Shown here piece by piece: positions 36,006 to 46,212 of a stretch of DNA of 64,000 bases. The notes beneath the pieces were generated by a model, which was not told where the DNA came from, searched no databases, and was given only the letters and a program-made list of their open reading frames with translations. This DNA is from Setoptus koraiensis. Its lineage: Eukaryota > Arthropoda. The position numbers and the translations under genes are program-made. Numbering within the stretch: the stretch's first letter is position 1; each line of letters opens with the position of its first letter. The DNA lies in the NCBI GenBank assembly GCA_048013815.1, contig CM106586.1, positions 6,634,001-6,698,000 of the forward strand. Reading direction: 5' to 3'.

Positions 36006-37049
36006 AGCTAGAGTTTATTAATATAAATCGATGGTATTTAAAAAAATTTTTTCCTTTTCCAAATTATTTAATTTAGTAGTAAAATAGTGATACTGAAGAA
36101 TTGAAGATGCTGAAAATAAATATTCCCTATGCCAACGGTTGCAGAGAAATATAAATGAATTGCAAATCATGTTACCAATTCATCCCCCGCGTTTCCCCTT
36201 GCGAGATTTGTATCATACGCGAGTGCGCATGCTCGAAGAGAACAAACACGTGAATCTGTGGATAACATATTCACATTTGCGCACAATATCGCTTTTCTGC
36301 ACATTTGTTGGTTCTGTGCAAAATTCTGTGCTCCACGGCTTCAGTCACACCTTTCGATGATTGCCGCGGATATAATCCAGTCGCATTCAACGAGCTGCAT
36401 CAATACTGCCTGTAGAACTACTCTGTTTTCTTTTGTCGCAAGCACAACGACAAAACTGATCTATCCCGGCCTCTTCAAATTTGTTACGCAAACTTAAACG
36501 GTCAAGCTGCCACAATCCGAAAGATGCTATTTCCGTGGCGCCGTCGCTTAGCTGCACATAAAAATAGCACCTACAGCGGTAAACAGTACAACACTCAGGT
36601 TCAGGCGCCAGATTATCATCCATACGCACAACAAAACAAACAGATTCCATGTATTCCATCTCAAATGGAGGTGACATCACCACAGGTCACATGATTTTGT
36701 CAAATATCAATATCCTCCCGGTTATGATTCATTCTCCCTACAATGAGCAGTTTCGATTCAGATCAACTCCTCACACTAACTGGTAGCGTCGAATGCCTGC
36801 GCGCAACAATTGCGGCGCAGGAATCGTGGCACAACAATTCAGTTTGTATTTCGCGGAAAGTTGCAGCACAAACTGCACATTCATCTAACAGTGAGTTGCA
36901 ACTTGCACCCAAATTTACAACCGCCATTCTGAGCGCGTTCAAGGCACCGAACTTTGCATAAGGATACGACACACAAAAAGCAACACTGCCTGCATAATCT
37001 AATCCGCCCTCCTCGTGTTACATATTTTCATTTCACTTCGCTCGACATC
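36006..37049. other. Divergent region containing a gene fragment
   Basis: The space between the starts of the POLDIP3-like gene (-) and the WG-repeat gene (+). The middle third is the decayed copy of the Ig transmembrane gene listed separately. The open frame at 36743-36961 overlaps the end of that copy and I do not consider it a gene. The flanks should hold both promoters. Confidence 0.5.
36440..36780 (+). pseudogene. Decayed partial copy of the Ig transmembrane gene
   Basis: Segments match the gene 2-4 kb upstream in the same orientation: the end of its second intron (GATCTATCCC...CAAACTT near 36461, compare 32548), the region just after its membrane helix (GGCGCCGTCG, CATACGCACAACAA, CAGATTCCAT...ATTCCATCTCAAATG, compare 33436-33620), and its last coding stretch (CAATGAGCAGTT...GATCAACT, compare 34703-34730). 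The Ig domains, the membrane helix and most of the tail are missing, and one short block resembling 33541 appears again out of order. Frames are broken. This is a deleted tandem duplicate rather than a processed copy, because intron sequence is included. Confidence 0.7.
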
Positions 37050-38702
37050 ATGGTTAATTATGATCAAATAACCTCCATCAATAGGGACGACAAAAAAATT
37101 ATTAGTCTTCTTCAAAACGTCAGGGAGGCCTACGATACCCGAATAGGCGAGCTCGTGCGCAATTACGAGGCTAGAAACCCCGGCCAGACTCCCACTATGA
37201 CAAATTCCGATAAAAAGAAATCCAAAAAGAAAGGAAAATCTAAGGGTGGCGATGAGTCAGCTGACACTGCTGGTGATGATTGGGGCACCAAAGAGCAAGC
37301 TTCGACGGAGACAACTACCACAGTAGCCGACAATGGCTGGGGTAATAAGAAAACTACCCCGAAGAAGCCAACCAACGATGATTGGGGCACTAGCGAGCCA
37401 GCTCCTGCGGAGCCAACCAATAATAGCTGGGGAACCAGCGAGACAACTAGCGCCGCAACCGACAACGGCTGGGGCACGAAGAAGTCTTCCCCAAAGAACC
37501 CAACCAATGACGGCTGGGGCAACAGCGATCCAGCTCCAACGGAGACAACCAATGATGATTGGGGCACTAGCGAGCCAGCTCCTGCGGAGCCATCCAACGA
37601 CGACTGGGGCAACAGCGATCCAACTCCACCAGAGCCAACCAACGACGACTGGGGCAACAGCGATCCAGCTCCAACGGAGCCAACTGTTGCACCCGTTGAT
37701 GAAGGTTGGGGCTCCACAGATCCAGCTCCAACGGAGCCAACTGTGGGTTCTAAAGCACAACCAAAGCAACAACCAAAGACTCAACAAAAACAGCAAACAA
37801 AAGCTCAGCCAAAAGCCCAACCGAAGGCCCCGCCGAAACCGCAAACAAAAGATCAATCTAAAGAACAATCTAAAGATCAGACTAAAGAACAACAAAAGGA
37901 GCAACAAAAGGAGCAAGCAAAGGAGCCAACAAAGGAGCACTCAAGAGAACAATCAAAAACTCAACCAACATCGCAACCTGTGACACAATCTGCCACGCAA
38001 CCTGCGGACCCAACAACCGGTGAAATTGACTACAGGGATCGGTATTTGACTGCCAAATTGGACCTCAGAATGCTGCAACGTGACAATGATAGTCTCACCA
38101 AGTCACTTGATCAAGCCCAGAAAAAGGTCAAGGAGCAACGGGTTGAGCTAGATACCTTGAAATTCAAAGTCCGAACTCTTACGACGGACCTTTCGGCTGC
38201 CAACGAAGAAATATCCTCTTTGAACAAAAAATTTGATTCGCTTGAAACAGACAGATCATCAAGGGAGAAGGATCTGCAGCGCCAATTGTCTTCGACAAAT
38301 GAGAAGATCGAGCGCTATGAGAGCGATTTGTCTCATTGCAAGGCTTTGATACGAACCTTGAAAGAAGGCTGCCAACTCGTCGAAACTCAAGCAAAAGACT
38401 TCGAATCAAAACATGACACGGTCCGTATGAGTAAAGCAGAGCTGGAGCGCGACTTGCTAGCCATTAAAGAGGAGGCTAGCATGCATATTACGTCCATTTC
38501 AAAACTACAAAGGTCCAACAAGCAACTCAGCCTCGCATTCCAAATGAGTGTGGACAGAGAAGAGAAACTCAAGAAAGAATTGGAATATATAAAAAACCAA
38601 GCTGCCGCACGTATAGAAAATCTCAAAGTTGAAAATCATCGCTTAAATGAAACTACTAGCCAATTACGGAAACTTGTTGATTTTTTACAATCCAAAGATT
38701 AA
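37050..38702 (+). CDS. WG-repeat protein with C-terminal coiled coil
   Basis: An intronless 550-residue protein; the ATG at 37050 is the first in-frame methionine. Residues 1-50 are ordinary, followed by a Lys-rich patch. Residues about 76-225 form ten imperfect repeats of roughly 15 residues, of the type NDDWGTSEPAPAEPT, each with one Trp-Gly pair (Trp at 78, 97, 112, 127, 141, 156, 171, 186, 201 and 220). Residues about 228-325 are Lys/Gln-rich low complexity. The last 210 residues are a continuous predicted coiled coil (LRMLQRDNDSLTKSL onward). I do not recognise an orthologue. Evenly spaced WG dipeptides in an acidic, Ser/Thr/Pro-rich disordered region are the hallmark of Argonaute-binding hook proteins, so that function is proposed, not shown. 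ATTAAA overlaps the stop codon, and only 46 bases separate it from the convergent DDX56 stop. Confidence 0.75.
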   Translation: MVNYDQITSINRDDKKIISLLQNVREAYDTRIGELVRNYEARNPGQTPTMTNSDKKKSKKKGKSKGGDESADTAGDDWGTKEQASTETTTTVADNGWGNKKTTPKKPTNDDWGTSEPAPAEPTNNSWGTSETTSAATDNGWGTKKSSPKNPTNDGWGNSDPAPTETTNDDWGTSEPAPAEPSNDDWGNSDPTPPEPTNDDWGNSDPAPTEPTVAPVDEGWGSTDPAPTEPTVGSKAQPKQQPKTQQKQQTKAQPKAQPKAPPKPQTKDQSKEQSKDQTKEQQKEQQKEQAKEPTKEHSREQSKTQPTSQPVTQSATQPADPTTGEIDYRDRYLTAKLDLRMLQRDNDSLTKSLDQAQKKVKEQRVELDTLKFKVRTLTTDLSAANEEISSLNKKFDSLETDRSSREKDLQRQLSSTNEKIERYESDLSHCKALIRTLKEGCQLVETQAKDFESKHDTVRMSKAELERDLLAIKEEASMHITSISKLQRSNKQLSLAFQMSVDREEKLKKELEYIKNQAAARIENLKVENHRLNETTSQLRKLVDFLQSKD

Positions 38703-38721
38703 ATATTTATGTATCAAACGC

Positions 38722-38727
38722 TTTATT
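38722..38727 (-). terminator. Poly(A) signal of DDX56
   Basis: AATAAA on the minus strand 22 bases past the DDX56 stop codon, lying in the 46-base gap before the stop of the convergent WG-repeat gene. Confidence 0.55.
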
Positions 38728-38748
38728 CCTCAATAATAGTTAAATATC

Positions 38749-40536
38749 TTAAGGCATCTTTCTTTTACCTCTAGAACCTTTCTTGTGGCTGGGTTTGGAC
38801 TTGTGGCCAGATTTGGATTTGGTTTTAGATTTGCTCTTGAACACCTTCTTCTTCTTAATCCTTTTCTCTTTTTTCTTAATCATCTTCTTGATTTTTTTCC
38901 TAGAGCTGGGTGCAGAAATTTCAATTTCCTCTTCCACCCTCTTTTTGTTGTTGGTGTGACTGAACTGCTTCTGACGAGATAACAGGGTTGGTGGCACTAT
39001 ATAGTCTGGCATGTCTCTAAGGTGAGGCTGTGATCTGACATTTCGTATTGTTTTGTCATGACGAAGGATTTTTGCGTCATTGGGATTTTGGTTGAAAAAG
39101 CTCTTCAATTTTTCTGAATTCCTCATTTCATTTCGGATCTCTTTAGCACGAGCTTCATGGATAACACTGGTGGTTACAGCCCTGATTGCGTCTCTGGATC
39201 TATATCGAAAAGCTTCCAGCTCCTCCATTTTGAATGCATAGGGTCGAAAAGTTGCGGTGCCGTCGAATGCCTTTTTGATTCGTTCAAAAGATTTGACTTC
39301 ATCTCTGGAAATGAAGGATAAAACAGTTCCCTCGGTGATGTTTGAATTAGTTGCATTAATAGCTCTAGCTGTCCTACCAACTCTATGGATATAGGCATTG
39401 ACGGATGTGGGAAAGTCGAAGTTCACAACATTAGTGACTGATTGAAAGTCGATGCCTCGTGATATTCCATAATCTCTATCCAAATTTTTCTTTTTGGATT
39501 TCTTAGAGTTTATCCGTGTCGTTGGATCTTGAGCACATTTTTCGTCGCAAGCAATAATGATGTCATAAGTCCCCGTGTTGAACCTTTCAACTATATTACA
39601 TCGAGTTGAAACTGGTAGTTCTGGGTTCAGTATACAACTTCGGATTGCAAATTGTTCTAGGAATATTTTCAATTTATAACAACGATTCAATGATTTAACA
39701 AAAATGATTGTCTTTCCTCTTATGAGATTCAACTTGAATAAGGCATTAATCAGGACGAATTTCTCTTCTTCGTCACAACTAATATGGTACTGGAGAAGTT
39801 GTTCACATTCTGGAAGTTCTGGTTCCTCTAACTTGATGACAACGGGTTTGTTGAGAACAAGCTTTTTAAGATTGATGACATCAGGATTGAGCGTGGCAGA
39901 TACTAAAAATGATTGGCACCCTTGGTCGGGTACAGCTTGGGAGATGAGAGTTTGTAGATCTCCTTCAAAGCCGAAGCCAAATAACAGGTCGGCTTCATCG
40001 ACTACGAGATACTTAAGTGTTTGTTTAAGGGTCGTGAGAGCACCACTGCCAATGTGTGCTAAAATCCTTGAGGGAGTGCCTACAATAATATCTGGCTGCT
40101 CGGCTATTAGAAGTGACTTAAGATCGTTCAATTCACCCATACCTAAATCAACTGATTTGATCTCGCGTGAGCAGCAAGATGTGAGCTGTCCAATGTTGGT
40201 GTGAATTTGTTTGCACAATTCTTTGCTAGGAGCCAATATCATAGCTCTGGTCTTTCGTTCTTGATAGGGCTTAGCTAGTTTCTCTTTAAGAATTTGATTA
40301 ACTATAGGTATGACAAAAACTGCAGTTTTTCCTGAACCAGTTCTGGCCCTTGCCAAAATATCGTTTCCTTCAAGGGCTAGAGGTATTGCCTTCTCTTGAA
40401 TAAGTGTGGGCTCACTCCAGCCTAACAGGGCGATTGATTTTAGAAGGCGATCATCAATTCCCATCTCGTAGAATTCTAGTTTGACGTCATCCTCATCGTC
40501 AGAGGATTCCTCAATAAGTTTGTTTTGGCAAATCAT
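38749..40536 (-). CDS. DDX56: DEAD-box RNA helicase DDX56 (Dbp9 family)
   Basis: A single-exon 595-residue ATP-dependent RNA helicase needed for large ribosomal subunit maturation in the nucleolus. Motifs in order: Q motif region (GWSEPTLIQEKAIPLALEG, about 39-57), Walker A ARTGSGKT (64-71), PSKEL (104-108), TPSR (155-158), DEAD (181-184), SAT (214-216), RGIDF (361-365) and HRVGRTAR (385-392). The DDX56-specific DEADLLFGFGFE and MEELEAFRYRSRDAIRAVT segments are clear, as is PDYIVPP near the C-terminus. A very basic Lys/Ser tail of about 70 residues ends the protein and probably serves nucleolar localisation. The Nanos gene ends 168 bases upstream on the same strand. Confidence 0.95.
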   Translation of the reverse strand: MICQNKLIEESSDDEDDVKLEFYEMGIDDRLLKSIALLGWSEPTLIQEKAIPLALEGNDILARARTGSGKTAVFVIPIVNQILKEKLAKPYQERKTRAMILAPSKELCKQIHTNIGQLTSCCSREIKSVDLGMGELNDLKSLLIAEQPDIIVGTPSRILAHIGSGALTTLKQTLKYLVVDEADLLFGFGFEGDLQTLISQAVPDQGCQSFLVSATLNPDVINLKKLVLNKPVVIKLEEPELPECEQLLQYHISCDEEEKFVLINALFKLNLIRGKTIIFVKSLNRCYKLKIFLEQFAIRSCILNPELPVSTRCNIVERFNTGTYDIIIACDEKCAQDPTTRINSKKSKKKNLDRDYGISRGIDFQSVTNVVNFDFPTSVNAYIHRVGRTARAINATNSNITEGTVLSFISRDEVKSFERIKKAFDGTATFRPYAFKMEELEAFRYRSRDAIRAVTTSVIHEARAKEIRNEMRNSEKLKSFFNQNPNDAKILRHDKTIRNVRSQPHLRDMPDYIVPPTLLSRQKQFSHTNNKKRVEEEIEISAPSSRKKIKKMIKKKEKRIKKKKVFKSKSKTKSKSGHKSKPSHKKGSRGKRKMP

Positions 40537-40704
40537 GTCAAGAATTAGGGTTTATGACAAAAGATTATTGTTACTATAAGATGTATTTAATTTATGATTT
40601 GCAACATGTGGACAGGACAATTGATGTTATTTATATAGCTATTATTATTATTATTTTAATATTTAAATGTTGTTTGTTGAAGTTTAGTCACGTTTAGTAA
40701 CAAT

Positions 40705-41763
40705 TCATAGAGCGATAAGTTTTCCACGTTGTTCTGTTGTGCGCCACGAGAATAATTGATTGGCGCTAAATTCAAATGGATCCAAGTTTTTTGGGTTGCG
40801 TCTTGCCACATAGTCCTGTTGATATTGTTGATGACGATATCGTTGAGGGTCGCCTTGAAAGCTGCCTCTGATATCTTTATAATTGAATTGTTCTCTGTTT
40901 GTTGCCTGTTGCCATTTAGACGGGCCCAGACTGTAACCATTGGACCACACCTGTTCTGGTCTCCTAACACATAGAGTTGGCTGAATGATATTAGAGTTGG
41001 ACGAAAAGGATGGTCTATTCTTTGGACAATATCTCATAGTGTGAGCGTGATCGCCTCCGTTATTCAAGCACAGTGGACAATTGTAGGCGCGCAATCTAGG
41101 ACAAACCACCAATCCTTGTGGATCCTTCAGAACATGGCTCGAATAAACTTGCTCTTTCTCTTGATTGTTCTTGCAAAAAGAACAGAAACGTACACTACTA
41201 GGCCCGGTGCGTCTGTTATACGTGCGCCTATAGGTTGTGGTGGTGGTGGTGGTGGTGTTGAATGTATCTGATTGAGAGAATTCAATTGTTTCACAGAGAG
41301 ATCTATTCAATGATGTTGTTGGCGCCGCCACTAATTGAGATTGTTGTTGCTGCTTATCTTCGTTTTTCTTTGGACAATATCTCATAGTGTGAGCGTGATC
41401 GCCTCCGTTATTCGAACACAATGGACAATTGTAAGCGCGTAACTTTGGGCATAACACTATACCTTGCGGATCTTTTAGAACATGGCTGGTGTAAACACTC
41501 TTGGGTTCTTGGTTGTTCTTGCAAAAGGAACAGAATCGGCTACCACTAGATCCAGTACGGCGCTTATAGGTGCGCTTATATTTGTTGCGAGAACCCGATT
41601 GTTGTTGTTGCCGCTGTAGTTGTGGTTGTTGTTGGTCTTGTTGGTCTTGCTGTTCTTGCTGTTCTTGCTGATCCTGTTCTTGTTCTTGTTCTTGCGATGG
41701 TTGCTCTCGCTCTTGTGGAGATTCACTTGTCTCACAAAGCGATCTATTCGATGTTGTTGACAT
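40705..41763 (-). CDS. Nanos protein with two complete Nanos zinc-finger domains
   Basis: A 352-residue single-exon protein. Nanos proteins bind mRNA 3' UTRs with Pumilio and recruit deadenylases, acting in germ cells. Each Nanos domain is a pair of CCHC zinc knuckles. Here the whole domain occurs twice: domain 1 with C78, C81, H94, C105 and C113, C116, H125, C130; domain 2 with C194, C197, H210, C221 and C229, C232, H241, C246. Both carry HVLKDPQG and [15 protein letters not shown]. Even the short NRSLCET segment ahead of domain 1 recurs before domain 2, so the duplication covers about 150 codons. The second knuckle has one residue more between its second Cys and His than vertebrate Nanos. 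Gln/Glu-rich tracts lie before domain 1. The C-terminal 100 residues are unlike anything I recognise. Confidence 0.88.
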   Translation of the reverse strand: MSTTSNRSLCETSESPQEREQPSQEQEQEQDQQEQQEQQDQQDQQQPQLQRQQQQSGSRNKYKRTYKRRTGSSGSRFCSFCKNNQEPKSVYTSHVLKDPQGIVLCPKLRAYNCPLCSNNGGDHAHTMRYCPKKNEDKQQQQSQLVAAPTTSLNRSLCETIEFSQSDTFNTTTTTTTTYRRTYNRRTGPSSVRFCSFCKNNQEKEQVYSSHVLKDPQGLVVCPRLRAYNCPLCLNNGGDHAHTMRYCPKNRPSFSSNSNIIQPTLCVRRPEQVWSNGYSLGPSKWQQATNREQFNYKDIRGSFQGDPQRYRHQQYQQDYVARRNPKNLDPFEFSANQLFSWRTTEQRGKLIAL

Positions 41764-42477
41764 AGCTTAAATTTATGAATGACCGCTCTCGCTCCCTCTC
41801 TCTCGCCCTCACCGATCAATTAGTTTATTATCTCTATTTGCAGTCTTGATTTTAATTCATCAAATAATTTGCGCAATTAAATTAGTAATTACTCAAGTAT
41901 CGAACTCTAATAGATGAATAACTTGGAATTATGCACTAGCTTTGCTCAGCAAATGCGACCAACAACTACGACGTAGCGAAAAGAGTTTCAACATATCTGC
42001 ATATCTTACATAAGTGCGAGTTAATGCGTGCGACATTGTTATTGGTAGGTGCAACGAATTCTTTCTTTTATATTTTGTTCTAGCATAAGATAGTAACAAA
42101 CTTGAGTAGATTATAAGCACGCTCGTGTGGTCAGCCGATAGCAGCGCGCTATTGCGTAGATCACTGTAAGAACCGAGCAGATAATCACAAATCGATAACA
42201 GCTAATCGTCTGATAAATGCTCTTGTTATGTGCACTAGTTGACAAACTCATCAAGGCCCTAATTACGCACACACACACACACTGTGTGCCGCATTAAAAG
42301 TTACTTTCCTTGCTTACTTTCAAGAGAAATTGCAATCAATATCCGGAATGCCTGTCTATTTGTTGGAATTCTCTATAAATAGGCACATGTGTGTGATTAT
42401 TCGGCTGTAGAGGCTGTATAGATAGTCTTTATTTAATCTCACATCATTATAATAATTATGTCCAATGAAGAGTGTTA
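41764..42477. other. Intergenic region
   Basis: Should contain the promoter of the Nanos gene (starting at 41763, minus) and the 3' end of the Derlin gene (minus, AATAAA at 42428-42433). An AC run lies at 42268-42282. No coding sequence is supported. Confidence 0.45.
42428..42433 (-). terminator. Poly(A) signal of the Derlin gene
   Basis: AATAAA on the minus strand about 45 bases past the Derlin stop codon. Confidence 0.55.
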
Positions 42478-43466
42478 TCAATCTTGATGCTCCCGATGAG
42501 CTTGTTGTTGTTGCTGCTGTTGTGCGGGTGGCCTATTTCCTTGCTGGAAACCGGGAGCTACCTGCACTTCCGGTCTCACAGGTTGCCCGGCCGGGGCTGG
42601 TTGAGCGGCAGGATCTATTGGATTGGGAAAGTTGAATCTCTCGGGCCTATCATCGTCATCAACGACATAGGCCTCGTCAAATCCCAATCTGGTAAATATG
42701 TACTTCAGAAAGCCTGGAGTTTGTAGAACCCTAAAGCCATGTGGTTGTGTTGGAAATACATCTTCGAAGAAATAATAGAAATGACCTACAGCTATGCCTA
42801 TCAGATCAACAACCATTGATCCTCCCATTAGCATTGAAAAGCCTAATATCATCCAAGGTAGATAAGGTGCCTGAAATGTGATCAGACCAAAAAAATTCAT
42901 CCGAACCAAGGGATTTCTTCTGCTCCAAACATATACTAGCATTATAGTGAACGCGTTGCTTAAGAAAAGCAGGTTAACAAAAAATGCTATGATAGTTACA
43001 AGGATCCCCCCAATGAGAAACATATAAAAAAAATCGGCTGTCCTATTTCTATAGAAACTCTCTTCTAACATCCTACAATAACGGTAGGTGAATGTGATGT
43101 TGAAAAAGAAGTTGAATCCAACTGGGCCAAAGAACAGGAACGGTGTCAACAATCTCCAGTACTGGTATTGATAACATTGTCAGTGTCCGGAAAGGGGACA
43201 GACGAGACAAAAAAGACAGCAAGTTACAAATTGGGTGAGTTGTTAGATGGGTAAGTTTGTCTCGGTGAGAAAAAAACCGGGTGAGATTGACTAACTCTTC
43301 TTACCTGGTGAGAGTTGAATATCAATTTTGGATTAAAATATAATTGAAATGGCGTCAACAATTCAATCTGGACCAAACCGGTTGTTACGACGGCCGCCGT
43401 AAGATAACCCCTAGTAACTGGAGGTATTTCATGGTAATCGCGTACCAATGCGTTGAACGCCTCCAT
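42478..43466 (-). CDS. Derlin (Derlin-2/3 type), ER-associated degradation
   Basis: Exons 43305-43466 and 42478-43161 join in phase 0 to 281 residues. Derlins are inactive rhomboid-fold membrane proteins of the endoplasmic reticulum that help pull misfolded proteins out for degradation by p97. Strong family signatures: the start [94 protein letters not shown] and [16 protein letters not shown]. Multiple hydrophobic helices cover residues 15-190. The tail is longer than in vertebrate Derlin-2, Pro/Gln-rich with a polyglutamine run, and I see no obvious SHP box. It clearly belongs to the Derlin-2/3 branch. Confidence 0.92.
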
Positions 43467-44554
43467 AGTTAATCAGTTAATGGTAGGATTCTTGATGGGC
43501 GATAATAGGCTGTGACACAGATGTCAAATATTAATAAAGTATTCGCTGGGTTAGAGGGTTTCTAGGTGAATCCAAACTTATCACATGAAATACTTGTTTT
43601 GAATTGATCGTTAATTAATAATAATATCTTGGCTCAATATGCTTTGTTTATCTCACGCACGGATTCACGAATAAATGTCTGAGTTTATACTACATAGGTA
43701 GCTCTCTTCAAAACGAATCCATTGTCTGACAGTCCATTGTTAGTAGTTGTTTTTGAATCTATTGCCTCTATTATGCTTGATTTCATCCAACACCATTAAC
43801 GTAACATATTGTTGTTATTGTTGTATCATAATTTATCCAGTGGTTGTAGTATTGTGATGTGCACTTGTGTGTTTTCCGAACTTGATGTTTTGACTTGATG
43901 ATCACCAAATGGTCTAGTGAAGGCCTCCAAATAACACCAGCTAGGATTGTTCAGTGGACAGGTTAATCAAAAAAATAAATTAAATAACAAGCATTTTCCT
44001 CTATCATGTGTTTCAATGAAGCAACTTGTAGTGAAATCGTGTAACATGGTTTGTTTGTTTGTTTGCTTGCTTGTGTGTGTGTGTGCTTGTTTGTAGATTT
44101 CAGCTGTTGGTGTGTGCGTCAGTTTGATTGACCATGTTCCAGGCAGTGATACTGATGAATCGGAACATATGATGAAAAAACTCACCGTAGCAATGCTGAA
44201 TCACCAGAAGGATATGTGGATATCTTTTATCATGAACAATTTGATAAAATGAAAATAATTCAGCGCAACGATATTACCCATACCTGGCAGCACAAAATCC
44301 GTCTATAGATGAGACAAACAAATACTAATCCAACAAATGTTTAATCAGGATATAATCTCTTACTCTATTTTAATTTATTATTATTATTTCTCTTACACGA
44401 TGCGAGGGAATTAATACGCCCCCAACTCAACCTCGGAACACACGCACCAGGATTATCGTTATCATTGTTAGTGGGAAACCAGTTCTCTATTATCTAACTA
44501 TTTATCTGACATCACCAAGCGAACTTAGAGCTCTAAAGACTCCCTACAATAATA
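43467..44554. other. Intergenic region between divergent genes
   Basis: AT-rich DNA between the Derlin start (-) and the PPP1R21-like start (+). It contains GTTT/GCTT and GT runs near 44050-44092. No exon is supported. Confidence 0.45.
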
Positions 44555-45307
44555 ATGCCCATAGATCACGGAATCTTCAATAATAATAACAATAACGTCA
44601 CCATGCCCGACGATAATCAGCACAATGAGGCCATGAAGATGACCGAAGAAGATCATAAGAGACAAATCGAAACCAAAGAGGAATTGATACAGGAACTGTT
44701 GAACAAAGTAAATGCACTTGTTCTGGATAAAAACAGACTCAGGCAAAGACTGACCCAAAAGAGCCAGCAACGATCGAATAGATACTCGACCAATGGGGGC
44801 ATCAATCCCGCTAGCATGCATTCATCCGCAAGCCTAGGTTCGAATGAGAATGACAATATACTGCTCAACAACAATAGCATAGATTCTCCTCAACAATCAT
44901 CAACATCTAGTTTGTCAGACATAAATAATCCTGTGATTGACGGCATCGAGTGTGCCACTTCTTGCGAAGAGGATATGGTTTCATTATTAAATCTTTACAA
45001 GAAACGATTGTCGGATTATCAAAATGTAACCGAATACGTATCTAGCAAATGTATAGCGTTTCATCAAGAATTGATTGCCTTGCAAAAACACTATGGATAC
45101 GCGCAACAGGAGATTGTTGATTTGCGCCATCAATTAGAGATGAAATCTGAGGAGTGCGTCGACATAAAGAGCGAACTACAGACAGTGGTGCTCAATTACG
45201 AATCACAGCTCAGTACAATGAGCGAACACGTATCTTTTCTGACGGATAAAGTTGCTTCGCAAAGTGATGAAATAGAGCGTTCGAAATTGATTTCGAAGAT
45301 GAAATGA
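44555..45307 (+). CDS. Coiled-coil protein resembling the C-terminus of PPP1R21
   Basis: A 250-residue single-exon protein. Residues 25-75 and 140-245 are predicted coiled coils separated by a Ser/Asn-rich linker. The C-terminal part (LYKKRLSDYQNVTEYVSSKC, LRHQLEMKSEECVDIKSEL, LNYESQLSTMSEHVSFLTDK) resembles the last part of PPP1R21, a subunit of the endosomal FERRY complex, where a YE-QLS-MS-H pattern is typical. The usual long N-terminal half of PPP1R21 is not present here; it may be a split gene, a shortened paralogue, or have further exons upstream that I could not see. Identity is therefore tentative. An AATAAA at 45894-45899 could end the transcript. Confidence 0.55.
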   Translation: MPIDHGIFNNNNNNVTMPDDNQHNEAMKMTEEDHKRQIETKEELIQELLNKVNALVLDKNRLRQRLTQKSQQRSNRYSTNGGINPASMHSSASLGSNENDNILLNNNSIDSPQQSSTSSLSDINNPVIDGIECATSCEEDMVSLLNLYKKRLSDYQNVTEYVSSKCIAFHQELIALQKHYGYAQQEIVDLRHQLEMKSEECVDIKSELQTVVLNYESQLSTMSEHVSFLTDKVASQSDEIERSKLISKMK

Positions 45308-46212
45308 TGGGTCTCCAAGTATCACATGTTTCTGATATCCAAGTTCAATTCTATAAACGTCAGTAGCCTGTCTCGGATATTTAGCAGCTATTGAATACGC
45401 AATAAGCTAGGTGTTTCTATATCATCTTGGCTCATCGTGGGAAATTATATATTTGAGAAGGTTTAACTGAACATCGGGCGTCCAGGGTTCACAAACCTTA
45501 TATCTATTTCCTTAAAGTAGCACCACTATGAACTTCATTTGTTTTGGATAAATCTAAGTACTATGAAAATTCTTTCTAGGCTACAGGAATATGAAGGCGA
45601 TGTCAATATTTGATCCGGATACTCTGGGATTGCCAACATCAGGACGGTCGGGATATTGGCATCTCTTCTGCACCAGAGCAGACATTGCAAATTGTCAGTT
45701 GTTTCGATGTATTTGTTTACACATTGCAACATGTGACTTAAATGACTCTCAAAGTTCTCTGTTTCAGTCAGTTCACATGTCTCAATCTGACATTTTTCTA
45801 AGCTGTTGTCGATTGTAATTCACGAACGATCAATTGTTAGCTGGCTACAAAATGACTGATCGGTACAATGGCACCAGATAGTCACCACTAAGGAATAAAC
45901 TGAGTTAGATTGAGTAAATTGAGTAACGTCATCAAAGATATGAATAAACAAGAAGCCCGCTTAGTCTGAATGACGACATCAACTCGTAGTAGTTACATGT
46001 GTTTACGGTGGAAAGCCCTATTGCAGAGAGGTTATAAAGCAGTCATATTTATGACACTATATGATAATGAATAGTTCTTTGTTATAATCAGTAGAATTAT
46101 TATTTTGTTTCATCATTCCAATGTTTTATTTGATTTTGTTGCTGGGAGATTAAACACTGACTCATTAGCACTGCCGGTGTCATTATTAATAGCAGAATTT
46201 GAGATACACTAA
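45308..46212. other. Intergenic region
   Basis: No convincing gene. Open frames at 45535-45732 (minus) and 45591-45818 (plus) overlap one another and lack features. A minus-strand AATAAA at 46133-46138 could serve the microORF to the right. Confidence 0.45.

Noticed and set aside
35566-36011. Plus-strand Leu/Phe-rich frames opposite the POLDIP3-like gene
   Set aside because: They are the antisense of a Lys/Asn-rich coding region; the minus-strand frame contains the RRM.
36139-36497. Two 73-79-codon plus-strand frames ahead of the gene fragment
   Set aside because: They overlap in different frames, and the second runs into sequence that is homologous to an intron of the Ig gene.
37163-37940. 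Long minus-strand ORFs (184 and 227 codons) opposite the WG-repeat gene
   Set aside because: They are mirror images of the 45-base repeat on the other strand, with repetitive Ser/Leu/Val/Trp composition. The plus strand has the full-length frame with a coiled coil.
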